NCBI RefSeq assembly: GCF_000142905.1
Contig: NW_013657656.1
Coordinates: 344,991 to 408,990, forward strand
Direction: 5' to 3'
Source: Thecamonas trahens ATCC 50062
Taxonomy: Eukaryota; Apusozoa; Apusomonadida; Apusomonadidae
DNA length: 64,000 bases
Shown: piece after piece, positions 40,204 to 49,322 of the stretch
Layout of the letters: each line of letters begins with the position of its first letter
How positions within the stretch are numbered: the first letter of the stretch is position 1
The notes under the pieces: generated by a model
Database searches by the model: none
Seen by the model: the letters and a program-made list of their open reading frames with translations, nothing else
What the model was told of the DNA's origin: nothing
Translations under genes and position numbers: made by a program

Positions 40204-41967
40204 TCAAGTGCCCAGTGGGCCCGACAAGAGCTTGGCCACACCAGCCGATATCGACGAGAGGCCGATGCCAAGGAGCTTGGCGCGGAGGTTGGCATCGAGG
40301 GCGATGCCGAGGACCTTGACCGGCTCTGAGTATGTGTTTGAGTCAACGACGGTGGACATCTTGGAGATGAGCAACTTGTGGCGGTCGATTTCGGACTGCT
40401 TGTCACCGTCGTAGTCGTCGGACCAGCGGATGATGGCGGTCTGCAGTTGGTCGCACCGCTGTTCGAGGCGGATGATCCGCTTGCGGAGCATGTCACTCTC
40501 CTTGGTTACAAATGCCGTCAGGGAAATTCCGGCTTGCCCGATGGAGAGCAAGTAGACGAGGAGGACGACCGTGTCGTAGAGGGTGAAGATGGCGAGTTCG
40601 TCGAGGCCCGACGAGGTGATGAGAATGCGGTAGATCATGATGAGGGCAAATATGAGGACAAAAAACAGGGCCACAAGAGTGATGGGATCGCGGAGGACGG
40701 CGACGCGGCCCGACTCGCGGAACCGCACGTACTTGCGGATGCCGAGCCAGACTTTGAAGTTCCGCAGCGAGTTGAGCTTGAGATAGAACGGGATGTAGCC
40801 GGTCGACGAGGCAACGTTGGAGAAGGCGGCATCGTTCTTGTTGATTCGCTTTTGAAGAAGATGGTTGTTCTCGGAGACAATGTCGAAAAAGTGCGTGGCG
40901 AGGTTGACGTCTTGCCACAGATCGGCCGAGATGACCACCATGCACACGATAAAGACAAAGCCGACCACAAACGAGCAGTACATAGTCGAGAGGACAATGA
41001 CAACATCGGCAGCGTGCGGCGTGCCGTGAGAGCCCCAGAAGCCGCGCCCGTCGTCGATAATCGCCCGGAAGATCGGGCCGAGGAAAGCCTGGATAGTGGC
41101 GCCGAGAACAGCGAGCGCGAGCGTGGTCACGGCAAACGACGACTGGTTGAGAAAGTGCGCCTTGGACTCGAGGAGCTCAACAAGACGCGTCACCACCATT
41201 GTGTTGACCTCTTTCTGCCGCTCAAGCGTCAGCGAGTTGAGCACACGCTGCTTTTGTTGCTTGGGCGTGAGTGTTTTGATCGAGTCGTCGTCCGACGTCG
41301 ACGACGACGACGAGTAATCGTCAAAGTACGACGACTCGTTGCGGCCCTCCTCCTCGTCGGCCTCAAAGTGAATCGCCTCGTACCGCGCGTTGGCTCCATA
41401 CAGCAGGCCTGCAGACACTGCGATGGTGGCGTAGAAGATGACCGGCGCCACCGTCTCGGTCGTGGACACCGCCGTATCGATCGAGAGCGCAAGTGTAACG
41501 TTGAGCGCCGCAAGGATAGGAATCGGCACAAACAGCAGGAGCACCAGGTAGAAGATGCCCAGCTCGCCGCCGTTGTGCCTGTTGCGGAACGAGATGAAAG
41601 CAAATGGGGAGTAGCACACCAGTCCGATCCACACAAACGGCGCAGCCACAATAAAGAGCAGAGCAAGAAGTGTAATCCGCAGGCCCTGCGCCACATACGA
41701 CTCGGAGATGAGCCGCTTGACCGAAAAGTCGTTCTCCTCCTCCACGAGCTCGACCTTGAGATCCGTCTCCCACTGCATCAGCTTTCGCACCCGTGGATCC
41801 TCCCGCAGCTCGCGGTACTTGAGCCCGGCCATCTCGTCGATGTCCACCTCCTCCTCGGCTTGCAGAGTCGAAACGACCACATCGTTGACGTTCGCGTTGC
41901 GCTCTGGAAGCACAATCCCGCCCACAGACACCTCCGACTCTGCGTCCGGGTTAAATCGTCCGTCCAT
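40204..41967 (-). CDS. Seven-TM membrane protein, unknown family
   Basis: 587 residues from the first ATG (41967). An acidic cytosolic N-terminus (about 95 residues) precedes about seven TM helices: LRITLLALLFIVAAPFVWIG, IFYLVLLLFVPIPILAAL, VIFYATIAVSAGLLYG, TTLALAVLGATIQAFLG, MYCSFVVGFVFIVCMVV, LVALFFVLIFALIMIY and TVVLLVYLLSIGQAGIS. A ~90-residue Ser/Asp-rich loop lies between TM3 and TM4, and a coiled-coil cytosolic tail (LRKRIIRLEQRCDQLQ) ends the protein. This topology is reminiscent of gustatory-receptor-like (GRL/DUF3537) proteins, but I see no diagnostic motif, so that is only a guess. Two decayed partial copies lie directly downstream, suggesting a duplicating family. Confidence 0.8.
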   Translation of the reverse strand: MDGRFNPDAESEVSVGGIVLPERNANVNDVVVSTLQAEEEVDIDEMAGLKYRELREDPRVRKLMQWETDLKVELVEEENDFSVKRLISESYVAQGLRITLLALLFIVAAPFVWIGLVCYSPFAFISFRNRHNGGELGIFYLVLLLFVPIPILAALNVTLALSIDTAVSTTETVAPVIFYATIAVSAGLLYGANARYEAIHFEADEEEGRNESSYFDDYSSSSSTSDDDSIKTLTPKQQKQRVLNSLTLERQKEVNTMVVTRLVELLESKAHFLNQSSFAVTTLALAVLGATIQAFLGPIFRAIIDDGRGFWGSHGTPHAADVVIVLSTMYCSFVVGFVFIVCMVVISADLWQDVNLATHFFDIVSENNHLLQKRINKNDAAFSNVASSTGYIPFYLKLNSLRNFKVWLGIRKYVRFRESGRVAVLRDPITLVALFFVLIFALIMIYRILITSSGLDELAIFTLYDTVVLLVYLLSIGQAGISLTAFVTKESDMLRKRIIRLEQRCDQLQTAIIRWSDDYDGDKQSEIDRHKLLISKMSTVVDSNTYSEPVKVLGIALDANLRAKLLGIGLSSISAGVAKLLSGPLGT

Positions 41968-42134
41968 AGCTTGCTTGCTGTATCCGCAGAGTGGAGTCTG
42001 GATCTCGCTCGCTGCGTGCTGCTCCTGGCCAGCGCCGCTGCCTGCGGAACGGCCGCCGAACAAACGTTGCCCGCCGCCTGCTCGAAAGCCGTCGGCTCAA
42101 ACGCCGGCAGCTGGCCACCCTGTCCAAATGGCCG

Positions 42135-42633
42135 ATGGACGCCCGTTGCAACGTCATCGCCATCTGTTGCCTGGCTGCCTTTCTCCGCATCTCGCATCTC
42201 CTCCCCTCTCTTTCCCTCCCACAACCTGATCATCCGCAGTCTGTTCACCCCCTCCCCCCCCTGTCCTCTGCCTTTCCCGGCGTGGTGCATCGAGTGCGGC
42301 AGCTGACATCCTCCGCACCTCGCCCACAGCCACGGCCACAGCCTTGGCCTCTGCCACTCCCCACTCCCCACTCACCACTCCCCACTCCCCACTCCCCACT
42401 CACCACCACTCATCGCCATTGCTGCCACGCTTTACTCTCACACTCGCCCGTAGTCGTGTCGTCCTCAGCCTCATACCCGCCCAGCCTGGGCTCGGAGCCG
42501 CCCAGCCTGGGCTCGGAGCCGCCCAGCCTGGGCTCGGAGCCGCCCAGCTCTGAGCTCGACGAAGCTGGCGAGGACTCGGCCACCTTCATGGGCTCGGGTT
42601 TGGGCTCGGGCTCGGCTGCTATCGTGGGCTCGG

Positions 42634-42676
<43 letters not shown>

Positions 42677-44813
42677 CTCGGCCGCCGCAGGAGGAGTTGG
42701 TCTGGCCAACGTGGTGGCGTGGGGCCGAGCTTTGGTGGCCTCGCATGTCTTCCCCGCGGGGATGGTTGCGGCTGCAGCGACGGCAATCGAGCCGCACACA
42801 CTGCCCTTTGCGCTTGCTGCTGGGCTTAGTCTGTGGCTGCCGGGCATGGCCATGATGCGGCCCACAGCCGCTGTGCTGGCGCTGTACGCACTGGCGCTGC
42901 TGATCTCAGCCGCTGCTGGCGCTGTCTCCTCGGGCGTGGCGGCTGCAGCTGGAGTGGCGCTTGCTCCGGCCCTCGCTCGGGCTGCCCCCGCGGCAAGGGC
43001 CGAGCAACCGCCGGCAGCGATGTATTCTGGCGTCGGGCACGTGGTGTTGGGCGCCGGAGTGCTGGCGGCTGGCGGAACGGTGGCGCCAGCCATCCTGCCG
43101 GCGATCTATGTGGTGGGCTGCGGCGTGGCGGCGGGCGTTCGCATGGGCATGCTGGCGGCTGGACTGCTCACGCCGCTTGCTGGAATGGCCACGCTCCACG
43201 CTCTGGTGGCGCATGTATGGGCGTGGCCGAGCCTGACGTCGTCGACGGCGGCGATGGTCGGCCACGGCGCGGCGTCTCCGTGGATTGCCCGCGGTGCTCT
43301 GCTTGCCGCCGTCGGTCTGCGGCTGCTTGCGCAGACGCCTCAGGTTCCGCCGATGCGGCGGGGCGTCCTCCGCTGGCTCCGGCTCGCGGCGCTGGTGGCG
43401 CTGGTAGTGCTTGCCGTCGGCCTCGACTCGGTCCTGGGCCTTGCGCTGTTTGTGACCGGCTGCGCCAACCTGGTATTCCTCCCGGGAACCCAGGCGGCGC
43501 GCTGGTTGGCGGCGGTCACCGCTGGTGTCGTCTTTGGCGTCTTTGGCTACCGCTATGTTTCGGAGCTGGGCGATGCGCCGTCGGGGACCATGTTTGTCTT
43601 TGGATTTGGCCTCCTGGCAGTAGGAAGCGCTCTTGCAAGCGTTGCGCTGCGGCTGACATGCGAAGCCGTTGACGATGACGCTGAGAGCGGCCGCGGCCGC
43701 GGCTCTGGGTCACGGTCTGTGGTGAGCAGCGCAGACTCGTCATCGCCGCTGTGGGCGCTTGGCGTCCGCGCCGTGGCGCTGACAGTGCTGCTGGCCCTTG
43801 CACTTGCACGGCCGTCGTATGTGAACGCAGCGTATCTAGCGGCGGCGATGCTGGTAGCGGCACTACCGCTGGCGACGGTGGCGCGCGGCTGGCGTCTGTT
43901 GGAGGCGTACGCGCTTGCGGCTTGCACGGTGCTGTACGCGTTGCGACAGTTTGAGGTTGTCGACTCGCTTGCTGACTACAACTCGGCCTTTGATCTGCTC
44001 TCTTGGGAGCTGCCACTCGTTGCGGTCCTGCTTCTCCTTCAGCCGGTGGTGGGACGGGTGCTTGCGGCACCGCCGCGACCGTTGCAGCTCTCGCTTGTGC
44101 AGCGGGCCGCTACTCGGCCGGCGTTGGATGTGGCGCTGGCGTTTGCGGCGCTGGGACGGTACCAGCTTGGGCTCATCTCGTGCGGCTACCTGCTCCTCAT
44201 GCTAGTCGGCGGCATCAAATCGCTACGGCGCCAGGTGCCGATGCCAGCGCTTGTCTATGCCTCGGCGGTGAGCCTGGCGCGGATTCTGCAGCATGTGTTC
44301 AAGATCGACATTTGGGACAAGGTCGGGCTGGAGGCCATCGGCGGAAGCTCCGGCGAGCACTTTGCGCGGCGGCTCGGCGACGTGGTGTGGGACGTGGCTG
44401 CAGTCGGCGCGGCGTTTGCCGCGCTACGGCACACGCTGCGTGGAGCAGAGCGCAGGCCGCCGTTCCCGGCAGGCACCTCGGTGGTCCACCGTGGCTGCCT
44501 CGGCGCACTCTGTATTCTGGCGGCACTGCAAGCACCGTCGGTGAGCGGGACGCTGTACCTGGCGGCGGCGCTGGCAGTCTTTGCCTCGCTGGAAGCATCG
44601 ACGCGGCCGCGGCTGCTGCGCAAGCTGCTCTGCGGCGGCTCTGCTGCGCACGTGGTTCTGGCAGCCACGTACCAGCTCTGGGCGACCGAGCTCGGCATCG
44701 AGAGCCGAGTCACTTTCGAGTGGCTCGGCCTGCGGGTCTTTGACGGCTCGACCTGGGCACTCTTCTCGCTCGCCACCCCGCTCAGCGTCGCCGCCCTTGC
44801 TGCCGCTGCCTAG
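42135..44813 (+). CDS. Polytopic membrane protein, possibly Piezo-N-terminus-like
   Basis: Up to 892 residues from ATG 42135. The first ~150 residues translate tandem DNA repeats (CCCCACT and a 21-base unit), so the start may be later, for example 42588. From about residue 210 nearly everything is hydrophobic: some 18-20 TM helices, very Ala/Leu/Val-rich, with short loops. Two late segments resemble each other (ARILQHVFKIDIWDKVGLEA and TYQLWATELGIE then EWLGLRV). That pattern recalls Piezo blade repeats (Y-x-Q-F ... W ... LGL), but the protein is far shorter than Piezo and has no pore module. I give this as a weak suggestion. The stop TAG (44811-44813) abuts the stop of the next gene. Confidence 0.7.
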
Positions 44814-46396
44814 CTATGACGCGGTGTTGTAGGTCGACGTGGCGATGGCTGACGGCACGAGTCCAATCGACTCGGCGTCAGTGCCGGTCTCCGCGTGCGC
44901 GCGCGCCAGCCGCTTGTGCCACAGTGAACACTGCCAAAACGCAACCATGCACGACGCGATGCCGAGGAGCGCTGCCACAATAGTGATCGAGTCGTGGGCG
45001 AGCCGGCCCCAGTGAGCGGTTGTCCACGTCGACGGGTTCGGTGGGCGGAAGAGGGCGCCCGGCTAGCCACAAGCGGCAGGGCCGAGAGCGTAGCTTCGTC
45101 CATGGTCGCGTCGATCGCGGTTGTGTTGCTCAGGCCCAGTCCCTCGCCGAGGACCAGCGCCGTCCACTCGAGAACAAAGCAGAGCGGGGTGTTGGCGAGC
45201 GCAAAGTCTGGCTCCAACCGCTCGCGATACGTCGTGGCTGGGAGCGCGCAGACAGTGCTCGCCACCTCACGGAGTTCCGCCAGCGACGGCACGTGCGGCG
45301 CGATACTGCCGGTCGAGTTGACGTAGCTGGCGGCGGCTTGGTAGCCGCGAGCAGCGATGCCCTGGAGCGAGACGTGAGCCGCTGTAAGCGGGGCTGGGAG
45401 CGAGATGCCATCCATGCCGGCACCACTGCTCATGTTGAGAAGCGGTGCTAGCTCGGCAGCGCAGCTGGCACCGTCGGCGGAGGCACCAAGCAGGCCGAGC
45501 GGACTCGCCGAGCCGGCGCCAACAAGCGCGACAAAGGCGGTGGCGGGGAGGCAAGCGGTGGTTTGGTTGGCGTTGGAGGCGCGGACAGCGGCGGTACCAG
45601 CGGAGCGCCAGGCCAAGGCCTTGGCGCCCGGACCAAAGGCCGGCCACGCGGCTGCCATCGACGACACATACGCGCGGCAGGCAAAGGTGAGGGTGGCGTG
45701 GGTGTCGGGCAGGCCCTGCGGGGCGGCAGCGCCGACAGCAAGAAACTCCCAGGAGAAGACGACGCCCGCAACAGACGCGTCGCCGCCGGCACAAACACCG
45801 CTTGCCAGCGGATTGGCGGCCAGCCAAGCGGCAGTGCCCGGAGCCGCCGCCGGCAGCGGCAGCGTCCAATAGCCCTTGTCCTCAAACTCCGAGTCTGCGA
45901 GGAAGCCGCGGAGCCGCATGGCAGCGGCATCGACCGCCTCCGCCTCAGCAGCGCTCGTCGGCGCAATATAAGTGTATATCGGCGTGGCGTAGCGGTCGTC
46001 GAACGGGACGACGGAGCGAGCGACGGCGAGGGCGGCGGCCAGCGGCGCCGGATCGGGTGCGGTGAACGAGGGCAGCCGGACGAGACGAGCCACGACGACC
46101 ACCGCGTCCGAGACAGCCGGCGCAGCCACAAGCGGGAGCGGCGGCGGCTGAGGGTGTGAGGCGGCAGGCAGCGGCGCTCCGGAGCCCGACACGGCCGCCG
46201 GCCAGGCTGCCACAACCAGAGCGGCTTCGCCCTCGTCGGCGGCATCGGTCACCAGCACCACCGCGTGCTGGGTCGCCGGCAAGGTGTCGCGGACCGCCAG
46301 GTTGAGCACGAGCACAATGACTGCAACCACAAGCCCGCCTGCAGCTGTTCCCGCCCATCCACTCCGCGGGCTCTGTCTCCATCCGCCGCCTTCCAT
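44814..46396 (-). CDS. Two-TM luminal protein, degenerate CD39/GDA1-like (frameshifted assembly)
   Basis: Start at ATG 46396. One TM (LVVAVIVLVLNLAV), a ~430-residue luminal domain, then a second TM. Near 45053-45061 one base seems missing; adding it gives GALFRPPNPSTW, then SITIVAALLGIASCMVAFWQ and a 40-residue tail ending at TAG 44816-44814. The domain layout resembles membrane ecto-apyrases: VVPFDDRYATPIYTYIAP (cf. P-x-TP-V-Y-L-x-ATAG), FSWEFLAVGA, ANQTTACLP, and CFVLEWTALVLGEGLGL (cf. C-x-x-Y-I-x-x-LL-x-GFG). The apyrase-conserved DxGSS, ATAG and DLGGAS residues are not preserved, so activity is doubtful. Alternative: an unrelated two-TM protein such as a GPI-transamidase subunit. Confidence 0.6.
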
Positions 46397-46752
46397 TGTT
46401 TTCCACGGCCGGGCGGTGGGGGGGGGGGGTGGGTGGGGTGGGGTCACGTGTGCTGAGTGGGCTTTGATCACGGTCGCGGTGTTTGATCAAAGGCGTGATC
46501 GATCACCGGGGTGAGAGGTGGTGGTGGTGTGTGTGTGTGTGGGGATGGATGAGGGATGAGGCGAAGAGCCCCTGAATCTGCTTGGGAGCAGGCGCCACTG
46601 GCGGGGGTGGCTGCGGTGGTGGTCGTGGTCGGAGTGGACGGAGGTGGCAGACGCAGGCCAAGACGATGTGACGGACGGGGGTGACGGGCGGCGGTGATCG
46701 GCTCGGCTGGCCACTTTACGACCTTTTTCGGACGGGCAGACGGCGAGCTGGG
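46397..46752. other. Divergent promoter region
   Basis: It contains a G run (46418-46429), a TG repeat (about 46523-46541) and clustered GATC-type inverted motifs (TTTGATCA twice, GTGATCGATCAC) at 46464-46506. It is shared by the CD39-like and FHA-PARP genes. Confidence 0.45.
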
Positions 46753-48177
46753 ATGTCATCGATGGGGCGGACGGGGCTTCCAGGGAGGCGACTCGGACCG
46801 CGGCAGGCATGGGGACGGCTTGTGGGCGCGAGTGAGGCTGGGGCACGTCTAGTCATCCATCTCTTGGCTCGTAAGATTGTGCTGAGCCGGCGCAGGGGCG
46901 GGGTGCGGGCAGGCGTCTCTACCGGCGGCCGCAGAGCCGAGGTGGCGGCGACGGTGGCGACGGCGGCGACACGACGGGTCCACTGGATCCGAGGCGGCGC
47001 AGGCCGAGTGGCGGTAAACGGGCGGATGCTGAGTCGTGGTGCGGCGCGTGCTCTGCTCCATGGCGACGTGGTGAGCTTTGACGGCGCCGTCCTGGTCTTC
47101 CATGACCTGACTGTGACGAGCATGCCCGGCGGCCCGGCGGCGGCGGCGCGGCTGGCGCTCTGCAGCAGGGCGCCGGGCCTGCGGCGGACGCTATCGGCGC
47201 CACAACCTGCGGCGATGGAGCCCAAGCCCTGCGATGGGGCCTTTTGGGCGCTCGACATGCGGGCGCTGATGCGGGATGGGGCGCGGGCGCGGGCGGGCAG
47301 CAGGGGGGCAGCGACCCGGCTCATCATCGAGCGGCCACATGTGGCGGAGACGTCGTATGCGGCGGCGGTGTTCAAGACTGTTGAGCTTGCATTTCGTCGC
47401 TTTGTCAACAAGGATCGGGTGTACGTGGTCGATGCGGTTGAGGTGGTCGACAATCCGCAACTCGAGGCTGCGTTTGCCGAGCATGTCGAGGCGCTGGCGG
47501 CGCGGTCACCGCCTGCCACGCTCGAGCCGCCGGATGGAGCATCGCCGCTGCAGCGCAAGACGCTCGAGTCTCTGGCGGCATCGGTGGTAGGCAATGCGCC
47601 TCGCGGGACGCATCCGATCCTGGCGTGGCACGGGACAGGGCCGGCGGCGGTCGACGCCATCTGCGCGCAGGGCTTCCGCACGGGCGTCTCGAAGGCGCGC
47701 GACAGCGGATGGTACGGGGCCGGGACGGCGTACCTCACGCAGCTGCCCAACTATGGCATGCTGTACATCAAGGACAACGCGCGTGAGCCTGGAGCCTTTT
47801 CGCTCCTCCTTTCTTGGGTCTTGATGGGCAAGGTCTACCCTGTGACCGAGGTCATCGAGGGCAAGCCGCAGATGGATGGCTTCGACTCGCACTACGTCCT
47901 CGTCGACGAGTATGAGCCGCTGCCCTCGGCCGACGCCGAGCCGACGGGCGACGAGATCGTGGTCTTTGACCCTGCTGCTGTCCTCCCGCGGTTTGTCGTC
48001 CACTTTTCGGTCTCGAATGGCAAGCCCGAGCTCGATGCCGTCACTGAGCGCGAGGCAGGCGACGCTGGTTCTGGCGGGGAGAGTGGTGATGAGCAGAGTG
48101 ACGATGAGGAGAGTGGTGATGAGGAGAGCGGTGATGAGGAGAGTGACGGACCTCCGTCGAGCTGCACCATCTCGTAG
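46753..48177 (+). CDS. FHA-like / PARP-catalytic-domain protein
   Basis: 474 residues from ATG 46753. Residues about 20-120 resemble an FHA domain (GRVAVNGRMLSRG, LLHGDVVSFDGAVLVFHDL), which would bind phospho-Thr. A middle region (about 155-285) precedes the ADP-ribosyltransferase domain: LAWHGTGPAAVDAICAQGF, GWYGAGTAYLTQLPNYG, FDSHYVLVDEYEPLP and DEIVVFDPAAVLPRFVVHF. His, Tyr and Glu at the expected H-Y-E places are visible, so transferase activity is likely. The tail is Asp/Glu/Ser repeats. By analogy with FHA-containing repair enzymes, a DNA-damage role is possible, but that is inference. The methyltransferase gene follows in the same direction. Confidence 0.78.
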   Translation: MSSMGRTGLPGRRLGPRQAWGRLVGASEAGARLVIHLLARKIVLSRRRGGVRAGVSTGGRRAEVAATVATAATRRVHWIRGGAGRVAVNGRMLSRGAARALLHGDVVSFDGAVLVFHDLTVTSMPGGPAAAARLALCSRAPGLRRTLSAPQPAAMEPKPCDGAFWALDMRALMRDGARARAGSRGAATRLIIERPHVAETSYAAAVFKTVELAFRRFVNKDRVYVVDAVEVVDNPQLEAAFAEHVEALAARSPPATLEPPDGASPLQRKTLESLAASVVGNAPRGTHPILAWHGTGPAAVDAICAQGFRTGVSKARDSGWYGAGTAYLTQLPNYGMLYIKDNAREPGAFSLLLSWVLMGKVYPVTEVIEGKPQMDGFDSHYVLVDEYEPLPSADAEPTGDEIVVFDPAAVLPRFVVHFSVSNGKPELDAVTEREAGDAGSGGESGDEQSDDEESGDEESGDEESDGPPSSCTIS

Positions 48178-48387
48178 GCAGGAAATGACACGAAATAATT
48201 TGGAGCATGCCGTGGAGCATGCGGTGGTGCAAGCGGTGGAGCATGCAGCTGACGTGCTTGGCAGGTGTGGCGTGGCATGCCACGACAGACCTGCCGCGCG
48301 GTGCTCCGCGCCGCCCACACCGCCAGCCAAGCTTGCGGAGGTAGAGCGTTGGTGTTTGCACATCTCTCTCACACATTGTATCGAGTT

Positions 48388-49305
48388 ATGTTCCGAGTTG
48401 CTGGTGGGTGCATGCGGCTGGGCAGTGGGTTGAGCGCGGCTAGTGGTCGGTTGGCCGCTCAGGTCCACGAGGTGGCTGCCAAGGGCTTTGAGGTCAACAT
48501 CGATGCGTACGAGCGGGCGCGGCCGTCTTATCCGGAGGGAGCGGTTCGGGCTGTGGCGGCGGGGCTATGCGCGCGGGGCGGGCAAGGCGCGCCGCTAAAG
48601 GTGCTGGAGATCGGGGCCGGGACCGGCAAGTTTACCCGCCGCCTTTTGGGCGAGTTGGCCGGGCGGGCGGGCCCGGGCGGGGTATCACTGACGGCAGTGG
48701 AGCCTGCGGCGGCGATGCGGGCTGCTTTTGCTGCAGCAGTGGTGGACGCGCCCGGGGTGGTGCCCGATGGTGCCGAGGTCTCGGTGGAGGCGGGGGCGGC
48801 CGACGCGCTGCCGGCTGCTGACGGCAGCGTCGATCTGGTGGTGGTGGCACAGGCCTTCCACTGGTTCGCCAACGAGGAGGTGGTGGCCGAGATGGCGCGG
48901 GTGCTGGCGCCGGGCGGGCGGTTGGCATTGGTGTGGAACATGGAGGATCGGACGGCGCCGTGGGTGGCCTCGCTCCGCGACGCTTACGAGGTGTACGAGG
49001 GCAGCGCGCCGCAGTACCGGCAGGGGAAGTGGAAGCAGGTGTGGACGACGGCGACGGCGAAGGAGGCTTTTGCGCCGCTTGCACACGTCCAGGTGGCATG
49101 GAGCATGCCAGCAGACCTCAAGACGATCTGGGAGCGGATCAAGTCCAAGTCGTACATCTCGCTGCTCGACGACGCGAGGCGCGAGGCGCTACAGGCCAAG
49201 GTCACCGCACTTGCGCTCGAGGCGCACCCGCAGCTGGCCGAGCAAGCTGGCGCCTCGGTGGCGTATCCGTACCACACCGACGGCTACATCACGCACAAGC
49301 TGTGA
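48388..49305 (+). CDS. SAM-dependent methyltransferase (Methyltransf_11 type)
   Basis: 305 residues from ATG 48388. Class I Rossmann methyltransferase motifs: VLEIGAGTGKFTRRLL (motif I, SAM binding), LTAVEPAAAM (motif II acidic position), GAADALPAADGSVDLVVVAQ (motif III/IV) and MARVLAPGGRLALVWNME (post-motif). The start VNIDAYERARPSYPEGAV and the FHWF motif resemble small-molecule methyltransferases of the yeast Crg1/bacterial UbiE-like group. The first 30 residues may target mitochondria. The substrate is unknown. It converges on the lipase gene with only 17 bases between stops. Confidence 0.85.
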   Translation: MFRVAGGCMRLGSGLSAASGRLAAQVHEVAAKGFEVNIDAYERARPSYPEGAVRAVAAGLCARGGQGAPLKVLEIGAGTGKFTRRLLGELAGRAGPGGVSLTAVEPAAAMRAAFAAAVVDAPGVVPDGAEVSVEAGAADALPAADGSVDLVVVAQAFHWFANEEVVAEMARVLAPGGRLALVWNMEDRTAPWVASLRDAYEVYEGSAPQYRQGKWKQVWTTATAKEAFAPLAHVQVAWSMPADLKTIWERIKSKSYISLLDDARREALQAKVTALALEAHPQLAEQAGASVAYPYHTDGYITHKL

Positions 49306-49322
49306 GGAGAGTGTTACACGGC

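Noticed and set aside
40378-42306. 642-codon plus-strand ORF opposite the 7-TM gene
   Set aside because: It is the antisense of a gene with clear TM helices and a pseudogene family. Its product is a featureless Arg/Asp/His-rich string typical of antisense frames in GC-rich DNA.
42135-42587. First ~150 residues of the polytopic protein as a real domain
   Set aside because: They translate CCCCACT and 21-base DNA repeats; a later start or spliced leader is more likely, so the given start is a maximum.
48388-49305. Recent bacterial transfer of the methyltransferase
   Set aside because: Codon use and GC match the neighbours and similar enzymes occur in eukaryotes; there is no sign of transfer without a phylogeny.
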